NCBI GenBank assembly: GCA_023396415.1
Contig: JAEWWJ010000097.1
Coordinates: forward strand, 1 to 16,722
Direction of reading: 5' to 3'
DNA length: 16,722 nucleotides
DNA from: Bacteroidota bacterium
GTDB lineage: Bacteria > Bacteroidota > Bacteroidia > Bacteroidales > F082
Position numbers and translations under genes: made by a program. How positions within the stretch are numbered: position 1 is the first letter of the stretch; each line of letters begins with the position of its first letter. Below are positions 1 to 8,700 of the stretch, in pieces. A model generated the notes under the pieces. It saw nothing but the letters and a program-made list of their open reading frames with translations, did no database searches and was not told the origin of the DNA.

Positions 1-112
1 GCATTTCCTTGAATTTCAATTTACAAGATATTTCATCAGGAAATTGAGCCATAAAATTGATTAGATTCATGTCAATTATTTTTTCACTAAGATAAATCTT
101 TTTATTCATCAT
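1..112 (-). CDS. Probable IS1595-family transposase, N-terminal fragment (runs off left edge)
   Basis: An open reading frame starts at tandem ATG codons (112-110 and 109-107) and is still open at the window edge, giving about 37 residues. The segment reading NLINFMAQFPDEISCKLKF resembles the N-terminus of IS1595/ISXO2-like transposases, where a short 'FPDE..C...F' region precedes the zinc-ribbon and the DDE-type catalytic domain. Neither of those domains is in the window. The frame lies on the same strand as the broken methyltransferase and begins about 100 bases after its end. I did not identify a terminal inverted repeat. The call rests on a short similarity recalled from memory; it could be another protein. 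Confidence 0.45.
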   Translation of the reverse strand, partial: MMNKKIYLSEKIIDMNLINFMAQFPDEISCKLKFKEM

Positions 113-187
113 TACCGACACTCATAAATGATAAAACTTGTGTTCAGGTTCAAGAGTGTGAATATGATATTATTAGTGCTTTATTGA

Positions 188-201
188 TAGATAGCTATCT
201 A
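188..201. repeat. 14-bp perfect palindrome downstream of methyltransferase
   Basis: The sequence TAGATAGCTATCTA is its own reverse complement. It lies ten bases past the methyltransferase stop codon (211-213, minus strand), between that gene and the putative transposase. It is AT-rich and has no clear T-tract, so it is a weak terminator candidate. It could equally be a protein-binding site or an element end. Confidence 0.4.
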
Positions 202-210
202 AAATCCTTT

Positions 211-1518
211 TTATAACTTAGACTTTAGAACATATTCAAAGAAATTACAAGCTATTTTGTTGGCTTTAAAACTTTTACGAACAACTTCAAGTGAATGGGT
301 TGAATTGTCAATTCCAATCCAATTTCTTTTGAGTCTATTGGCTGCTTTTAATGTGCTTCCTGAGCCGCAAAAGCAGTCTAAAACGATGGAGTTTTCATTT
401 GAAGAATTCAAAATGATCCGATCCTATAGGTCGTCATTTTTCTGGGTCGGATAATCTACAAATGATAATCCTTTGTCTTTAAACTCCCATACATCTTGAA
501 ATTTAAAACCTTTATGTTCATTTGCCAATACAATCTTTCTTGGATTTCCATTTGCAGACCACTCAATGAGGTTTTGTTTATCAAGTAAAGTCAAGACCTC
601 TCGACAATATCTCCAATGCCTGCCTTTAGGTGGCATCAGACCCTTCCATTCCATACCTGTATCGCCATCAATTGTTTTACCGGGGGCGTGAATGGGATGT
701 GTTGTATAAAGTCCAAATACGGGATGTTTTTTAGGAAAAAGCTCTTGACGTTTTTCTTCATCCATTGGCTCTTTTATTTCATTCCATATTTGCATATCCC
801 TACTTTTTGCATAATATAAAATCATATCGGAATAATTTCCATAGGCTTTACGTGCAAAATTTTTAGGATTACACTTAATTCTTGTTATGTCATTTATGAA
901 GTTGTTGAAACCAAATACTTCGTCCATAATTATTTTGACATAATGCCCAATTTTTTCGTCAATATGCAGATAGATGCTGCCATTTTCGCTCAAAAGTTCT
1001 TTCAATAAGAACAATCTTTTTCGGAGAAATTCCAAAAATTCACTGTCAATGAGTTTGTCGGAATATGCAGAATCATCGTCAATACTATTAAAATCTTGTC
1101 CTGTTCCAAAAGGTGGGTCAATATAAATGAGATCAATTTTACCCCTATGAGTTTCCAATAATTTTTTTAATACATAATAATTGTCTCCAAAAATGTATTT
1201 GTTTTCTTTCCCGTTGTGATTTTGTTCAATGAGTTTAAAATCGCCATTAACATGAGTATAAAGTATTTCAAACTCATCTGACTTATCATTATAATCGAGG
1301 TAGCAGTTTTTAGTCCGTTTTAAATAGCTAATTTGCGGTTCCTGTGCCGTTGAATTGTTGTTGATGAAATTTTCAAAGTCATTTACGGTAATTCTATAGT
1401 TTTTATTTATCTTAACGGCGTTTAAATCTTTGTTTTGAATATACTTAGAAACAGTTTGTCTGGTTACTTTTAATGTATTTGCAAAATCATCTAAAGTGAG
1501 AAAGTTTTCTTTTTTCAT
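211..1518 (-). pseudogene. DNA methyltransferase (beta-class N4/N6, Mod-like) interrupted by an in-frame amber codon
   Basis: Read through one TAG, this frame encodes a roughly 435-residue adenine-N6 or cytosine-N4 DNA methyltransferase. Residues about 5-50 look like a helix-turn-helix of excisionase/MerR type (TLDDFANTLKVTRQTVSKYI). The catalytic motif IV DPPFGTG is at about 134-140. The AdoMet-binding motif I, LDCFCGSGST, is at about 380-389. Motif IV before motif I is the beta-class order, as in Type III Mod and many Type II enzymes. A TAG at 426-424 falls between them, just after YPTQKNDDL. The downstream codons continue in the same frame as DRIILNSSNENS, exactly as an intact enzyme would read. 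Termination there would remove the AdoMet-binding motif, so the product should be inactive. The ATG at 1518 is chosen; GTG or TTG codons further upstream are alternatives. No restriction gene is visible. The region is more AT-rich than the genes to its right. Confidence 0.85.
424..426 (-). other. Premature TAG codon splitting the methyltransferase
   Basis: The minus strand reads GAC GAC CTA TAG GAT CGG ATC. Frame is preserved on both sides, so this is a substitution, not an indel; a leucine TTG-to-TAG change would explain it. There is no homopolymer or tandem repeat here that would suggest slippage-based phase variation. A sequencing error or a mixed population cannot be excluded. Confidence 0.85.
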
Positions 1519-1642
1519 CAATCTTGATTTCACGCAAAGTAACACGTATTAACACAAATAAGCAAGTTACAATTGAGGCATTTTTTTACAAATAGTTCTT
1601 TTCATCACATTTCACCGCACGATCTGGTTTTCAACTGCGTCG

Positions 1643-1657
1643 CCTTTGGTTCAAAGG
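1643..1657. repeat. Short perfect hairpin (6-bp arms, 3-base loop)
   Basis: CCTTTG and CAAAGG flank a three-base loop in the 150-base gap between the 5' side of the methyltransferase and the 3' end of the lipoprotein glycosidase. No T-tract follows on the minus strand, so it is not a canonical terminator, although its position after the glycosidase gene would suit one. The rest of the gap (1519-1710) shows nothing I recognise. Confidence 0.35.
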
Positions 1658-1710
1658 TAATATGGCTGTGGCATTGGGTTGATTGTTCGTTTGATTTCCG
1701 GCACAACTCC

Positions 1711-4461
1711 TCACCTTTTTCTCCTAACCACCCTCACAAAATCCAAAAGTGCTTCATTTATTTCGCCGTCCATATTGGTGTTCCAGCTTTCGAGCTTTAT
1801 TTTCAGTTCGTTTTTGCCTTTGTTTAAAGGAAGCAAAATGGCATTCGAATAGCCCCAGTCGCTCCATTCATCGGTGCCGCGCTGCGGAAAAACCCAAACG
1901 CCCCAGTAGCTACCATTAAGGTAAATGCTTCTGATGGCGCAGTTGTTGTCGGTATTCCAAGGGCCCGTTCCATTGGCGTAGCGACTGTCAATCCAATAAT
2001 TTCCGCTTTCGGCGACATCAATCTGGATTTGGATTTCAGTGTTTTTTGTGGTGCTGATTTCAACAAAGCCTTTGCCTGAAAAATTGGAATAGGGCAGCAC
2101 CGACATAGGAACAAAACGCTCGAACTCAATAGTATTCAGGTCTTTGTCTTTTAATATCAAAATAGGTTCACTTGTAAACGACTCCACACCATCGCTATCC
2201 ACCGCTGTAACGGCATATTCGGCCACCACATCGGGATTGATTTCTACCTGAACTCCATCAATTGCCTTCTCAAAAACACTATTTTTATACAGATGATACG
2301 TCTTGGCTTGCGGAACAGCTTCCCAACTGATGGTGTTTTGATCGAGCTGTGTGATGGGATTAGCGAGCGAAAAACGGTTGGGAACCAAGTTGATTTTTGA
2401 AGGTTCAAAAGGAGTACTATTCATCACTATTTCAATGGTATGCGCACCTTCTAAGTTAGCCAGGAAGAAGGCGTTTTCGCTGGGTTGACCATCTAATTTA
2501 AAAGAAGAGATTTGGTTTCCGAAGCCTTTGATATGAATGGTAAGAATGGCGTTGCGATAGCGAAAGTTGGACAGACTACGGTTGCCGCCATAAACCTCCG
2601 GAATCACCGGTTGAAACCTGATGCCGTCCGGTTCAAAATGGATGCCGCTAAATACTCGATACACCATCGCCAAATTGCCTGCCATGCTCCACAACATGCG
2701 GTGAGAGTTGATTTCGGTGCCCACATAATCGCCGTTATCGGCAACAAAATTTTCGTAGTTGGAAAGAAAGAGTGCCGTGGGCCGATAGATGGCCGCCAGT
2801 CCATGAACAAGTGCCGTTTCGTTTCCGGCTTTTGCGGCCGCCAGATTCCAGAACGACTGCACAAAAGGCCAGATGCCGTTGTTGTGGTAAGGCGGAATGT
2901 TGGGAATCTGCGGATAGATGCAAGTTGCACCAAAATTGACAAGCGGCGAATTTTCGAGAATTGATTTGGACTGTTGCTCGTCAGCCACCTCAAACAGGAT
3001 AGACAAAGCTTCACCCAAAGCCTCAAAACGGGGCGACAACATCATGGCTGTACGCCCGTAGAGATATTGTCCGTAATATCCTTTGTCCTTCATCCAGAGG
3101 AAGTTATTGATACCCGATTTGATTTCATTGGCACGGTGGAGATACGCTTCTGAAGGCTGACCAAGGCGTTGGGCCATTGCGCTAAGGATGATATTGGCTT
3201 GATAATGCACCACGTTGGTTCCGAGATTTTCCGACTGAAAAATATCCATATTCGTCATCCATTTGGGATAGGTTTGCTCACGCCAGTCGAGGAAAGACGA
3301 TTCGCCGCGGTTCATCTGTGTCAAGGATGAAGGCAGTGTTTTTTCATCGTCGGCCAAGGTGTTTTTTATGATTTCGAAGGCGGTTTTCAGCCAGTCTTCA
3401 TCACCGGTGACTTTAAAGATTTCCCAAGCCGCCAGCACCCAAGTGGTGCGGTCCGACGAAACAGGCCATGCTCCTCCCGATCCGGTATCTTGAATAATTC
3501 TACCGTTTTTTACTTTTTTCATCAGACTTATTTTGGCCACCTGCGGTTCGTGAACGGCAAACGCCAACACGGTGCTGTAGCTCACGTCGCGCGTCCACAC
3601 GCCGCCCCACTTGGCTCCGGTGCGTAAGGTGCTGTCAGCTTCGATGTTCAGCCGCGCTTCTTCGAGCGAAAGGTTGAACAAAGCATCCACCAATGGCTGA
3701 TCGGAGGTGTACGAAGGCTTCATGGAAACATCCTGGGAAAGCGTCCACGTATTGGTCAAAGCCTTTTTTTCATCATACGGATTCATGAGCAGGGTAATCT
3801 CGTAAATGCCGTTACTGTCAGGGTCTTTCATGCTCAGGCCCTCTTCTTCAAGATTGACGAAATCCCAGGTCAGAGGTTCATTACCACCTGCAATATAAAC
3901 CGCTTTGAAGTCGGATTGGGCAATCCGCGTTCCATCAAAAGTTTCATAATATCCTTTTTCAGCAAATTGTTTCAGCACCGGATTCATGTCGAGCCGGAAG
4001 GTATAAGAATGATTGACAGGTAGTTTAGTTTTCGGTTCGTCAGGCATGGGTTCACTCACCGAACCAAAAACAATGACAGGCGACTGCTGGGCATCGTCTT
4101 CAATGATCACCCAATGGTCGTTGCCCGACTTTTTTTCGTTGTCTTTTTCGTTGATGCTGAATTTGAACTTCACCAAACGGGAGTAGTTTTCGTGCGCCAA
4201 ACTGCGATAATCAGAAACAATACGCGTGGGAGATTCTACCTTTGCAGTAAATTCCCCCTGAACCACGCGGTCGGCATAGACCGTAAACTCCGGCGACTGA
4301 TACAGCACTTTCGGTTTGGGTTCACAGGCCGAAACGACCAACACAAAGAGTATCAAAACCAAAAAGTTTTGTGATTTGAGCTGTTTCAATCCTAATAAAA
4401 CATGGCTTTTTGCTTTTTTGTCTGCTTTATGTAAATGACGAGTGTTAGGTGCTTTGTACAT
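1711..4461 (-). CDS. Lipoprotein six-hairpin glycoside hydrolase with Fn3-like and CBM35/CBM6-like domains
   Basis: This is a predicted surface or periplasmic lipoprotein that probably cleaves a glycan; the substrate is unknown. From the ATG at 4461 it has 916 residues. A hydrophobic segment ends in the lipobox VSAC with Cys46, after an unusually long basic N-region (about 33 residues). The central region (about 250-620) resembles (alpha/alpha)6 glycosidases of the GH63/trehalase/debranching kind: GGVWTRD at 286-292, SFLDWRE at 389-395 and GTEINSHRMLW at 581-591 are the likeliest active-site segments. An Fn3-like stretch follows (about 690-770). A C-terminal beta-sandwich (about 778-913), rich in Trp and Asn with the ending ALLDFVRVVR, resembles CBM35/CBM6. 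An earlier in-frame TTG exists at 4482, but an AAAGAGA stretch 6 bases upstream supports the ATG. It reads in the same direction as the glycogen operon but is separated from it by a terminator and an opposing gene. I cannot assign a CAZy family with certainty. Confidence 0.8.
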   Translation of the reverse strand: MYKAPNTRHLHKADKKAKSHVLLGLKQLKSQNFLVLILFVLVVSACEPKPKVLYQSPEFTVYADRVVQGEFTAKVESPTRIVSDYRSLAHENYSRLVKFKFSINEKDNEKKSGNDHWVIIEDDAQQSPVIVFGSVSEPMPDEPKTKLPVNHSYTFRLDMNPVLKQFAEKGYYETFDGTRIAQSDFKAVYIAGGNEPLTWDFVNLEEEGLSMKDPDSNGIYEITLLMNPYDEKKALTNTWTLSQDVSMKPSYTSDQPLVDALFNLSLEEARLNIEADSTLRTGAKWGGVWTRDVSYSTVLAFAVHEPQVAKISLMKKVKNGRIIQDTGSGGAWPVSSDRTTWVLAAWEIFKVTGDEDWLKTAFEIIKNTLADDEKTLPSSLTQMNRGESSFLDWREQTYPKWMTNMDIFQSENLGTNVVHYQANIILSAMAQRLGQPSEAYLHRANEIKSGINNFLWMKDKGYYGQYLYGRTAMMLSPRFEALGEALSILFEVADEQQSKSILENSPLVNFGATCIYPQIPNIPPYHNNGIWPFVQSFWNLAAAKAGNETALVHGLAAIYRPTALFLSNYENFVADNGDYVGTEINSHRMLWSMAGNLAMVYRVFSGIHFEPDGIRFQPVIPEVYGGNRSLSNFRYRNAILTIHIKGFGNQISSFKLDGQPSENAFFLANLEGAHTIEIVMNSTPFEPSKINLVPNRFSLANPITQLDQNTISWEAVPQAKTYHLYKNSVFEKAIDGVQVEINPDVVAEYAVTAVDSDGVESFTSEPILILKDKDLNTIEFERFVPMSVLPYSNFSGKGFVEISTTKNTEIQIQIDVAESGNYWIDSRYANGTGPWNTDNNCAIRSIYLNGSYWGVWVFPQRGTDEWSDWGYSNAILLPLNKGKNELKIKLESWNTNMDGEINEALLDFVRVVRRKR

Positions 4462-4502
4462 GATTGAATCTCTTTTTAACAATGAAAAATAATTTGGAAT
4501 GT

Positions 4503-4799
4503 CTATTTTTGAAGGGTCACTTTCACTACTTGGTTTGAAGATGGAACAAAAATCCTGACTATTTTCATAGCATCATCCCACATCCAAACAGCCTTGTCGG
4601 ACTTGTCGAAACGGAAGGGTTTTTTGTTGTTCGGCTTCATCATTTTTAATTTTTGGCTTGCAATCTTGACCGATTGCGGAGCTTGTTTCAAATGTACATT
4701 AAAAGTGAAGTCGCGGGCAGTAGAAGTGAAATTATTTTTTGTTTGGGTAATTGAAAGATATACAAAAGCACCCAAACCTAATGTGGACAGAGGATTCAA
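4503..4799 (-). pseudogene. Likely C-terminal remnant of a GH31-type glycosidase
   Basis: A 98-codon frame with no ATG at its upstream end (TTG at 4799, preceded in frame by TGA) lies 41 bases before the lipoprotein glycosidase. Its sequence, with ARDFTFNVHL, QAPQSVKI and the ending AVWMWDDAMKIVRIFVP, resembles the last beta-strand-rich domain (DUF5110-like) of GH31 alpha-glycosidases, where an 'R-x-[FY]-x-[FV]-N-[VI]-H' strand and a 'W-x-[YW]-D' strand are common. The catalytic (beta/alpha)8 barrel is absent; upstream is only a low-complexity TTTGTTC-rich tract. I infer a truncated gene. A short genuine gene of unknown function is the alternative. Confidence 0.45.
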
Positions 4800-4812
4800 G
4801 ATTCAAAGCAAC

Positions 4813-4859
4813 GTTCTTTGTTCTTCGTTTTTTGTTCTTTGTTTTGGGTTTTTTTGTTC
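4813..4859. repeat. Low-complexity TTTGTTC/GTTCTTTG tract
   Basis: The unit GTTCTTTG or GTTCTTCG recurs imperfectly several times across 47 bases, with T-runs between. It lies directly at the truncated upstream end of the GH31-like remnant, so it may mark an old rearrangement junction or slippage site. It is intergenic, before the promoter of the acetyltransferase gene. Confidence 0.6.
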
Positions 4860-4902
4860 AAGATTTAACTTTCCGACCTTCGTCTCTTAGCCGTGATTTT
4901 CT

Positions 4903-4910
4903 TAATTTTG
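4903..4910 (+). promoter_or_regulatory. Bacteroidetes -7 element for the acetyltransferase gene
   Basis: TAATTTTG matches TAnnTTTG and lies 50 bases before the ATG at 4961. At the -33 position only a degenerate TTCG (4879-4882) is present, 20 bases upstream. The predicted 5' leader would be around 40-45 bases. Confidence 0.5.
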
Positions 4911-4960
4911 TAAAATGAATCGCCCCTTCAAACTCCACAGAATTCAACCAAACATACAAC

Positions 4961-5500
4961 ATGCCTCTATTGAATAAAACACTATTGTGTGCCAATCAAC
5001 TGTTGTTTGCGCAATTTCAGCAGCTGATGGAAACAGCTTTTCCGCTTAATGAGCGGCGCAGTCCTGCCGATTTTGTGCTTCAATTGGAGGAGAAAGACTT
5101 TCATATTGAGGCCTTTATCAGCGACGATCAAGAGCTTTTGGGTTTTATCACTTGGTGGGAGCTGACCGATTTTTGTTATGTCGAACATTTTGCTGTGGCT
5201 GAGGTCTATCGCAACAAAGGTTGGGGAGAAATTCTTTTCGGGCAGTTTCAAAAAACGCAATTAAAGCCCATCATAGGCGAAGTTGAACCGCCTACCAAAC
5301 CGTTGTCTCAACGCCGGATTCGTTTTTATGAACGACAAGGAATGGCGGTATTGCCTTATGCTTATCAGCAACCGCCTTACCATAAAGGCTTTCCGTTTTT
5401 GGAATTGCTTATCATAAGCCAAGCCAAAGAAATGGATTTTATTGCCTTCACCTTGGCAAAAAATGAAATATATGCCAAGGTTTACAAGCATTTTGTGTGA
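4961..5500 (+). CDS. GNAT-family N-acetyltransferase
   Basis: This 179-residue protein is a predicted cytoplasmic acetyl-CoA-dependent N-acetyltransferase of unknown substrate. Motif A, FAVAEVYRNKGWGEILF, contains the acetyl-CoA pyrophosphate-binding signature R84-N-K-G-W-G89. Motif B is RIRFYERQGM at 119-128. The length is normal for a single-domain GNAT. The C-terminal part (PYHKGFPFLELLIIS) fits a subgroup often annotated simply as GNAT N-acetyltransferase. The gene stands alone on the plus strand between two minus-strand transcription units. The ATG at 4961 is the first in frame and sits 50 bases after a TAnnTTTG element. Confidence 0.85.
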   Translation: MPLLNKTLLCANQLLFAQFQQLMETAFPLNERRSPADFVLQLEEKDFHIEAFISDDQELLGFITWWELTDFCYVEHFAVAEVYRNKGWGEILFGQFQKTQLKPIIGEVEPPTKPLSQRRIRFYERQGMAVLPYAYQQPPYHKGFPFLELLIISQAKEMDFIAFTLAKNEIYAKVYKHFV

Positions 5501-5736
5501 TCCGGAATTTGCAAGTTACTTATGCTGCTCTCGCGACGACTGTCTCACAAGTGATATAAGAAGGCATAGCATTACTCCAAGTGTTTTGGCAACAAGATGC
5601 CTTCGCTAAGCGTTTGATACAATGTTCATTCACCTTTTGCAAAGCGAGGATAGGGTGGGGTAGGTGCAATCTACGCCAAGTGGGGGTGCTGTCGTAGATA
5701 CAATCCGCAGCAAGCACCAAAAATACAACAAAAAAA
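5501..5736. other. Intergenic region without a convincing gene
   Basis: The gap between the acetyltransferase and the glycogen operon terminator holds no gene I accept. It contains an 8-bp inverted repeat (GAAGGCAT 5560-5567 and ATGCCTTC 5597-5604) and a 7-bp one (ATCTACG 5669-5675 and CGTAGAT 5693-5699). Both have long loops and could be chance. A structured RNA is possible but not supported by a recognised family. Confidence 0.4.
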
Positions 5737-5762
5737 CCACCTGCTTTTTTAAAAACAGGTGG
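5737..5762 (-). terminator. Rho-independent terminator of the glycogen operon (probably bidirectional)
   Basis: CCACCTG (5737-5743) pairs perfectly with CAGGTGG (5756-5762), with a 12-base loop. On the minus strand six T residues follow at once (complement of A5731-5736), 35 bases after the stop of the synthase-phosphorylase gene. On the plus strand a C and five T residues follow (5763-5768), so it may also stop readthrough from the acetyltransferase gene. Confidence 0.85.
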
Positions 5763-5796
5763 CTTTTTAGGTAGCATGGATATTACAATTCGCTTT

Positions 5797-8700
5797 TTAC
5801 AGCCATTTCACCAAAGGGAAATCCTGACGGTGAGGCAGGTCGGGATGGATAGGATAAATGCGGAAGGTGTAATCATAAACGCCTGCCCTATAAACAGGTA
5901 CGTTGATATGGTACTGCACCCAGCCATCGCCGGAGCCTATGATATTCATGCTTTCAACAAAGACGATTTCATCAATTTTGTCATGAAGCTTTCGGCCAAA
6001 GAGCAGCTCGATAGCAATCTCTCCACTTTCCAAGCCGGGAGTCAGCAAGGTGATTTCGGCAACAAAGTTCTCTCCAAAATCCAAAGGCCGTACCGTTGGG
6101 TCTGGCACTTTAATGCTTTGAATATGTATGGCATCCCAAGCATTTTTCACCTTTTGTTTCCATGCTGCCATTTGGGTGGCGGCTGCAAAATTGTTGGCTG
6201 CATTTTTGTTAGAGCTGACAATGAGTTTGTTATAGAAGCGATCGAAATAATCGTCAATCATGCGCTTCATCGTAAAATGCGGAGCGATGCCGGATATGTT
6301 GTTTTTGATGTATTTGACCCATTTTTCAGGTACGCCTTTTACATTGCGATCGAAATAGTTAGGAACAATTTCGGTTTCTAACAGGTTGTATATGGTTTCG
6401 GCATCCATCTCATCTTGAAACTGCTGATTGGCATACGTTCTTTGTTCTTCAATGGCCCAGCCTGCATTGGGTTTGTAGCCTTCGGCCCACCAGCCATCGA
6501 GTACCGAGAAGTTTAAAACGCCATTCATCACCGCTTTTTCGCCGCTTGTGCCTGAGGCTTCCAGCGGACGGGTGGGGGTGTTCAGCCAAATGTCGCAGCT
6601 GCTGGTTAGTTTCTTTCCCAGATCCATATCGTAGTTCTCAATAAAAATTACTTTGCCGATAAAGTCGGGAGTCTTGGAGATGTCAATGATCTTTTTAATC
6701 AAATCCTGGCCTGCTTTGTCGTTGGGATGTGCCTTACCGGCAAAAACGAACAATACCGGTTTTTCGGGGTTGTTCACAATCTTACTCAATCGCTCGAGAT
6801 TCGCGAAAAGCAAATAAGCGCGCTTGTAGGTGGCAAAGCGGCGGGCAAAACCAATAATCAATGCTTTGCTGTTCAGCGATTCAACTGTCTTGAACACAAG
6901 TTTTGGACTTTCCTGCCGTTTGGTGAGTTCGTTTTTTACCCTGTATTTCAAGTAGGTGATCAGCTCTTCTTTCAGTTGATTGCGCACCTGCCACACTTTT
7001 TCATCGGGAGCCTGATGGATGGCTTTCCACTTTTCGGCGTTGCTTTGGTCTTGCTCAAAACCTTCTGTGAGGTAGTGTGCATAAAGTTCTTTCACTACCG
7101 AATCTGTCCAAGTGGGATAATGTACCCCGTTGGTTACATAACTGATATGCAATTCGTTGGCAAAATAACCCGGGTAAAGTGGCTGGAACATCTCGCGTGA
7201 AACCCTTCCATGAATTTTGCTCACTCCATTCACTTGTTGGCTCAAGTTGGTGGCTAGCACGCTCATCGAAAATTTCTCGTTTACGTCATTGGCTTTAAAC
7301 CGACCTAAATTCACAAAGTCATCCCAGCTGATGTTTAATCTTTCAGCATAGTGCGGCATATAGGTTCTCAACAGGTGTTCTTCAAAAGAATCGTGGCCTG
7401 CAGGAACGGGAGTATGGGTGGTAAAGAGGTTTGAGCCGCGAACAATTTCTTTGGCTACATCAAAACTCAGTTGATAATCTTGGATCAGGATACGCAACCG
7501 TTCGAGGCCGATAAAGGCAGAATGGCCTTCGTTGCTGTGATAAATAGTAGGGCGGAGCTTGAGCTTTTCAATTAAACGGATGCCTCCGATACCGAGAATC
7601 ATCTCTTGTTTGAAACGCATTTCACTGTCGCCTCCATAGAGTTGATGGGTGATGTTGCGGTCGTTGGGTGGATTTTCTTCAATGTCGGTATCCAACAGAT
7701 ACAATGGGATACGTCCTACCGGCACTTTCCAAGCTTTGGCAATAACGGTGCGTCCGGGCAGGGCAACGCTCACAGTAATCCAATCGCCTTGAGCATCACG
7801 GACGGGTTCGAGGGGCAGATGGGTAAATTTTTGCGGGATATATTGCGCCACCTGATCGCCAAAGAGTGAAATGTCTTGCTGAAAATATCCATAACGATAC
7901 AACAAGCCAAGACCAACAAGATTAACAGCGGAATCGCTGGCTTCTTTCAAGTAGTCGCCGGCCAATATACCTAAGCCACCGGAGTATATTTTAAGGCTTT
8001 TGTGCAAGCCGTATTCCATGCTGAAATAAACAATTCTATTTTCATTTTGAGAGGCTCCTTCGAGATAGGCTTTAAAGCGGTCATAAACCTTATTAATGCG
8101 TGCAACAAAGGCAACATCTTGCTCAATGGCTTCCATCTGCTTCAATGAGAGGCCTTCCATCAGATGCACCGGATTGTGCTCCACCGCAAGCCAAGCCTCG
8201 GGGTCAAGTCCTTCAAACAGGGCGATGGCATCGTCGTTCCAAGACCACCAAAGGTTTTGTGCCAGTTCATGGAGTTTTTGCAACTCCTTGGTATAAACGG
8301 GTTGAAAAAGGATTTTTTTCCAGGTAGGTTGATCTTGTTTGTCCAATGCCAATGGTCTTAATGTTTCTGTATATCTTTTATTTTCAAATACTTCATCTCT
8401 TGTGGTGAGCTTAGATAGGGCAACATCCCAAGCCTTGTAATAATTGCTAAGCAACTCGCTCCACCAGGCTTTGGCAGCTATTTCATGTGCTTCCTTGCCA
8501 ATAGACTCAAGTTCGGTGGGGTTAAAGTTGGTAAAATTCAATATGTATTGCTGCAACTGCTCCACAACCTCAGTGTTATTATCTTCTTTTCTATCAATAA
8601 CGATGACTGACTTACCTGCCATACCAATTTCCTTTACCCAGATACCGAATCCGGCCAGACTGGTGGTGATGGTAGGAATGCCAAAAGCGATGCTTTCGAG

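Noticed and set aside
424..426. Amber codon as a site of stop-codon recoding (pyrrolysine or programmed readthrough)
   Set aside because: The codon context has no visible recoding element and homologous methyltransferases have an ordinary residue here; a point mutation is simpler.
1573..1827. 84-codon plus-strand frame spanning the 3' end of the lipoprotein glycosidase
   Set aside because: It overlaps the well-supported minus-strand gene and has a shadow-type composition (many Phe, His and Cys).
2512..2964. 150-codon plus-strand frame opposite the glycosidase gene
   Set aside because: It lies entirely antisense to the catalytic domain coding region; its length follows from the GC-richer codons of the real gene.
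4813..4859. TTTGTTC-rich tract as a CRISPR or tandem repeat array
   Set aside because: Units are short and irregular with no spacers of constant length; it is low-complexity sequence.
4914..4974. Short upstream frame (ATG AAT CGC CCC) overlapping the acetyltransferase start, as a leader peptide
   Set aside because: It is only about 20 codons with no regulatory codon pattern or attenuator hairpin; it more likely occurs by chance.
5520..5777. 85-codon frame on the minus strand between the acetyltransferase and the glycogen operon
   Set aside because: Its 5' part lies across the operon terminator hairpin and A/T tracts, the translation has no recognisable family, and the composition is unlike its neighbours.
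5776..6381. 201-codon plus-strand frame opposite the 3' end of the synthase-phosphorylase gene
   Set aside because: It is antisense to conserved phosphorylase coding sequence and has no recognisable domain.
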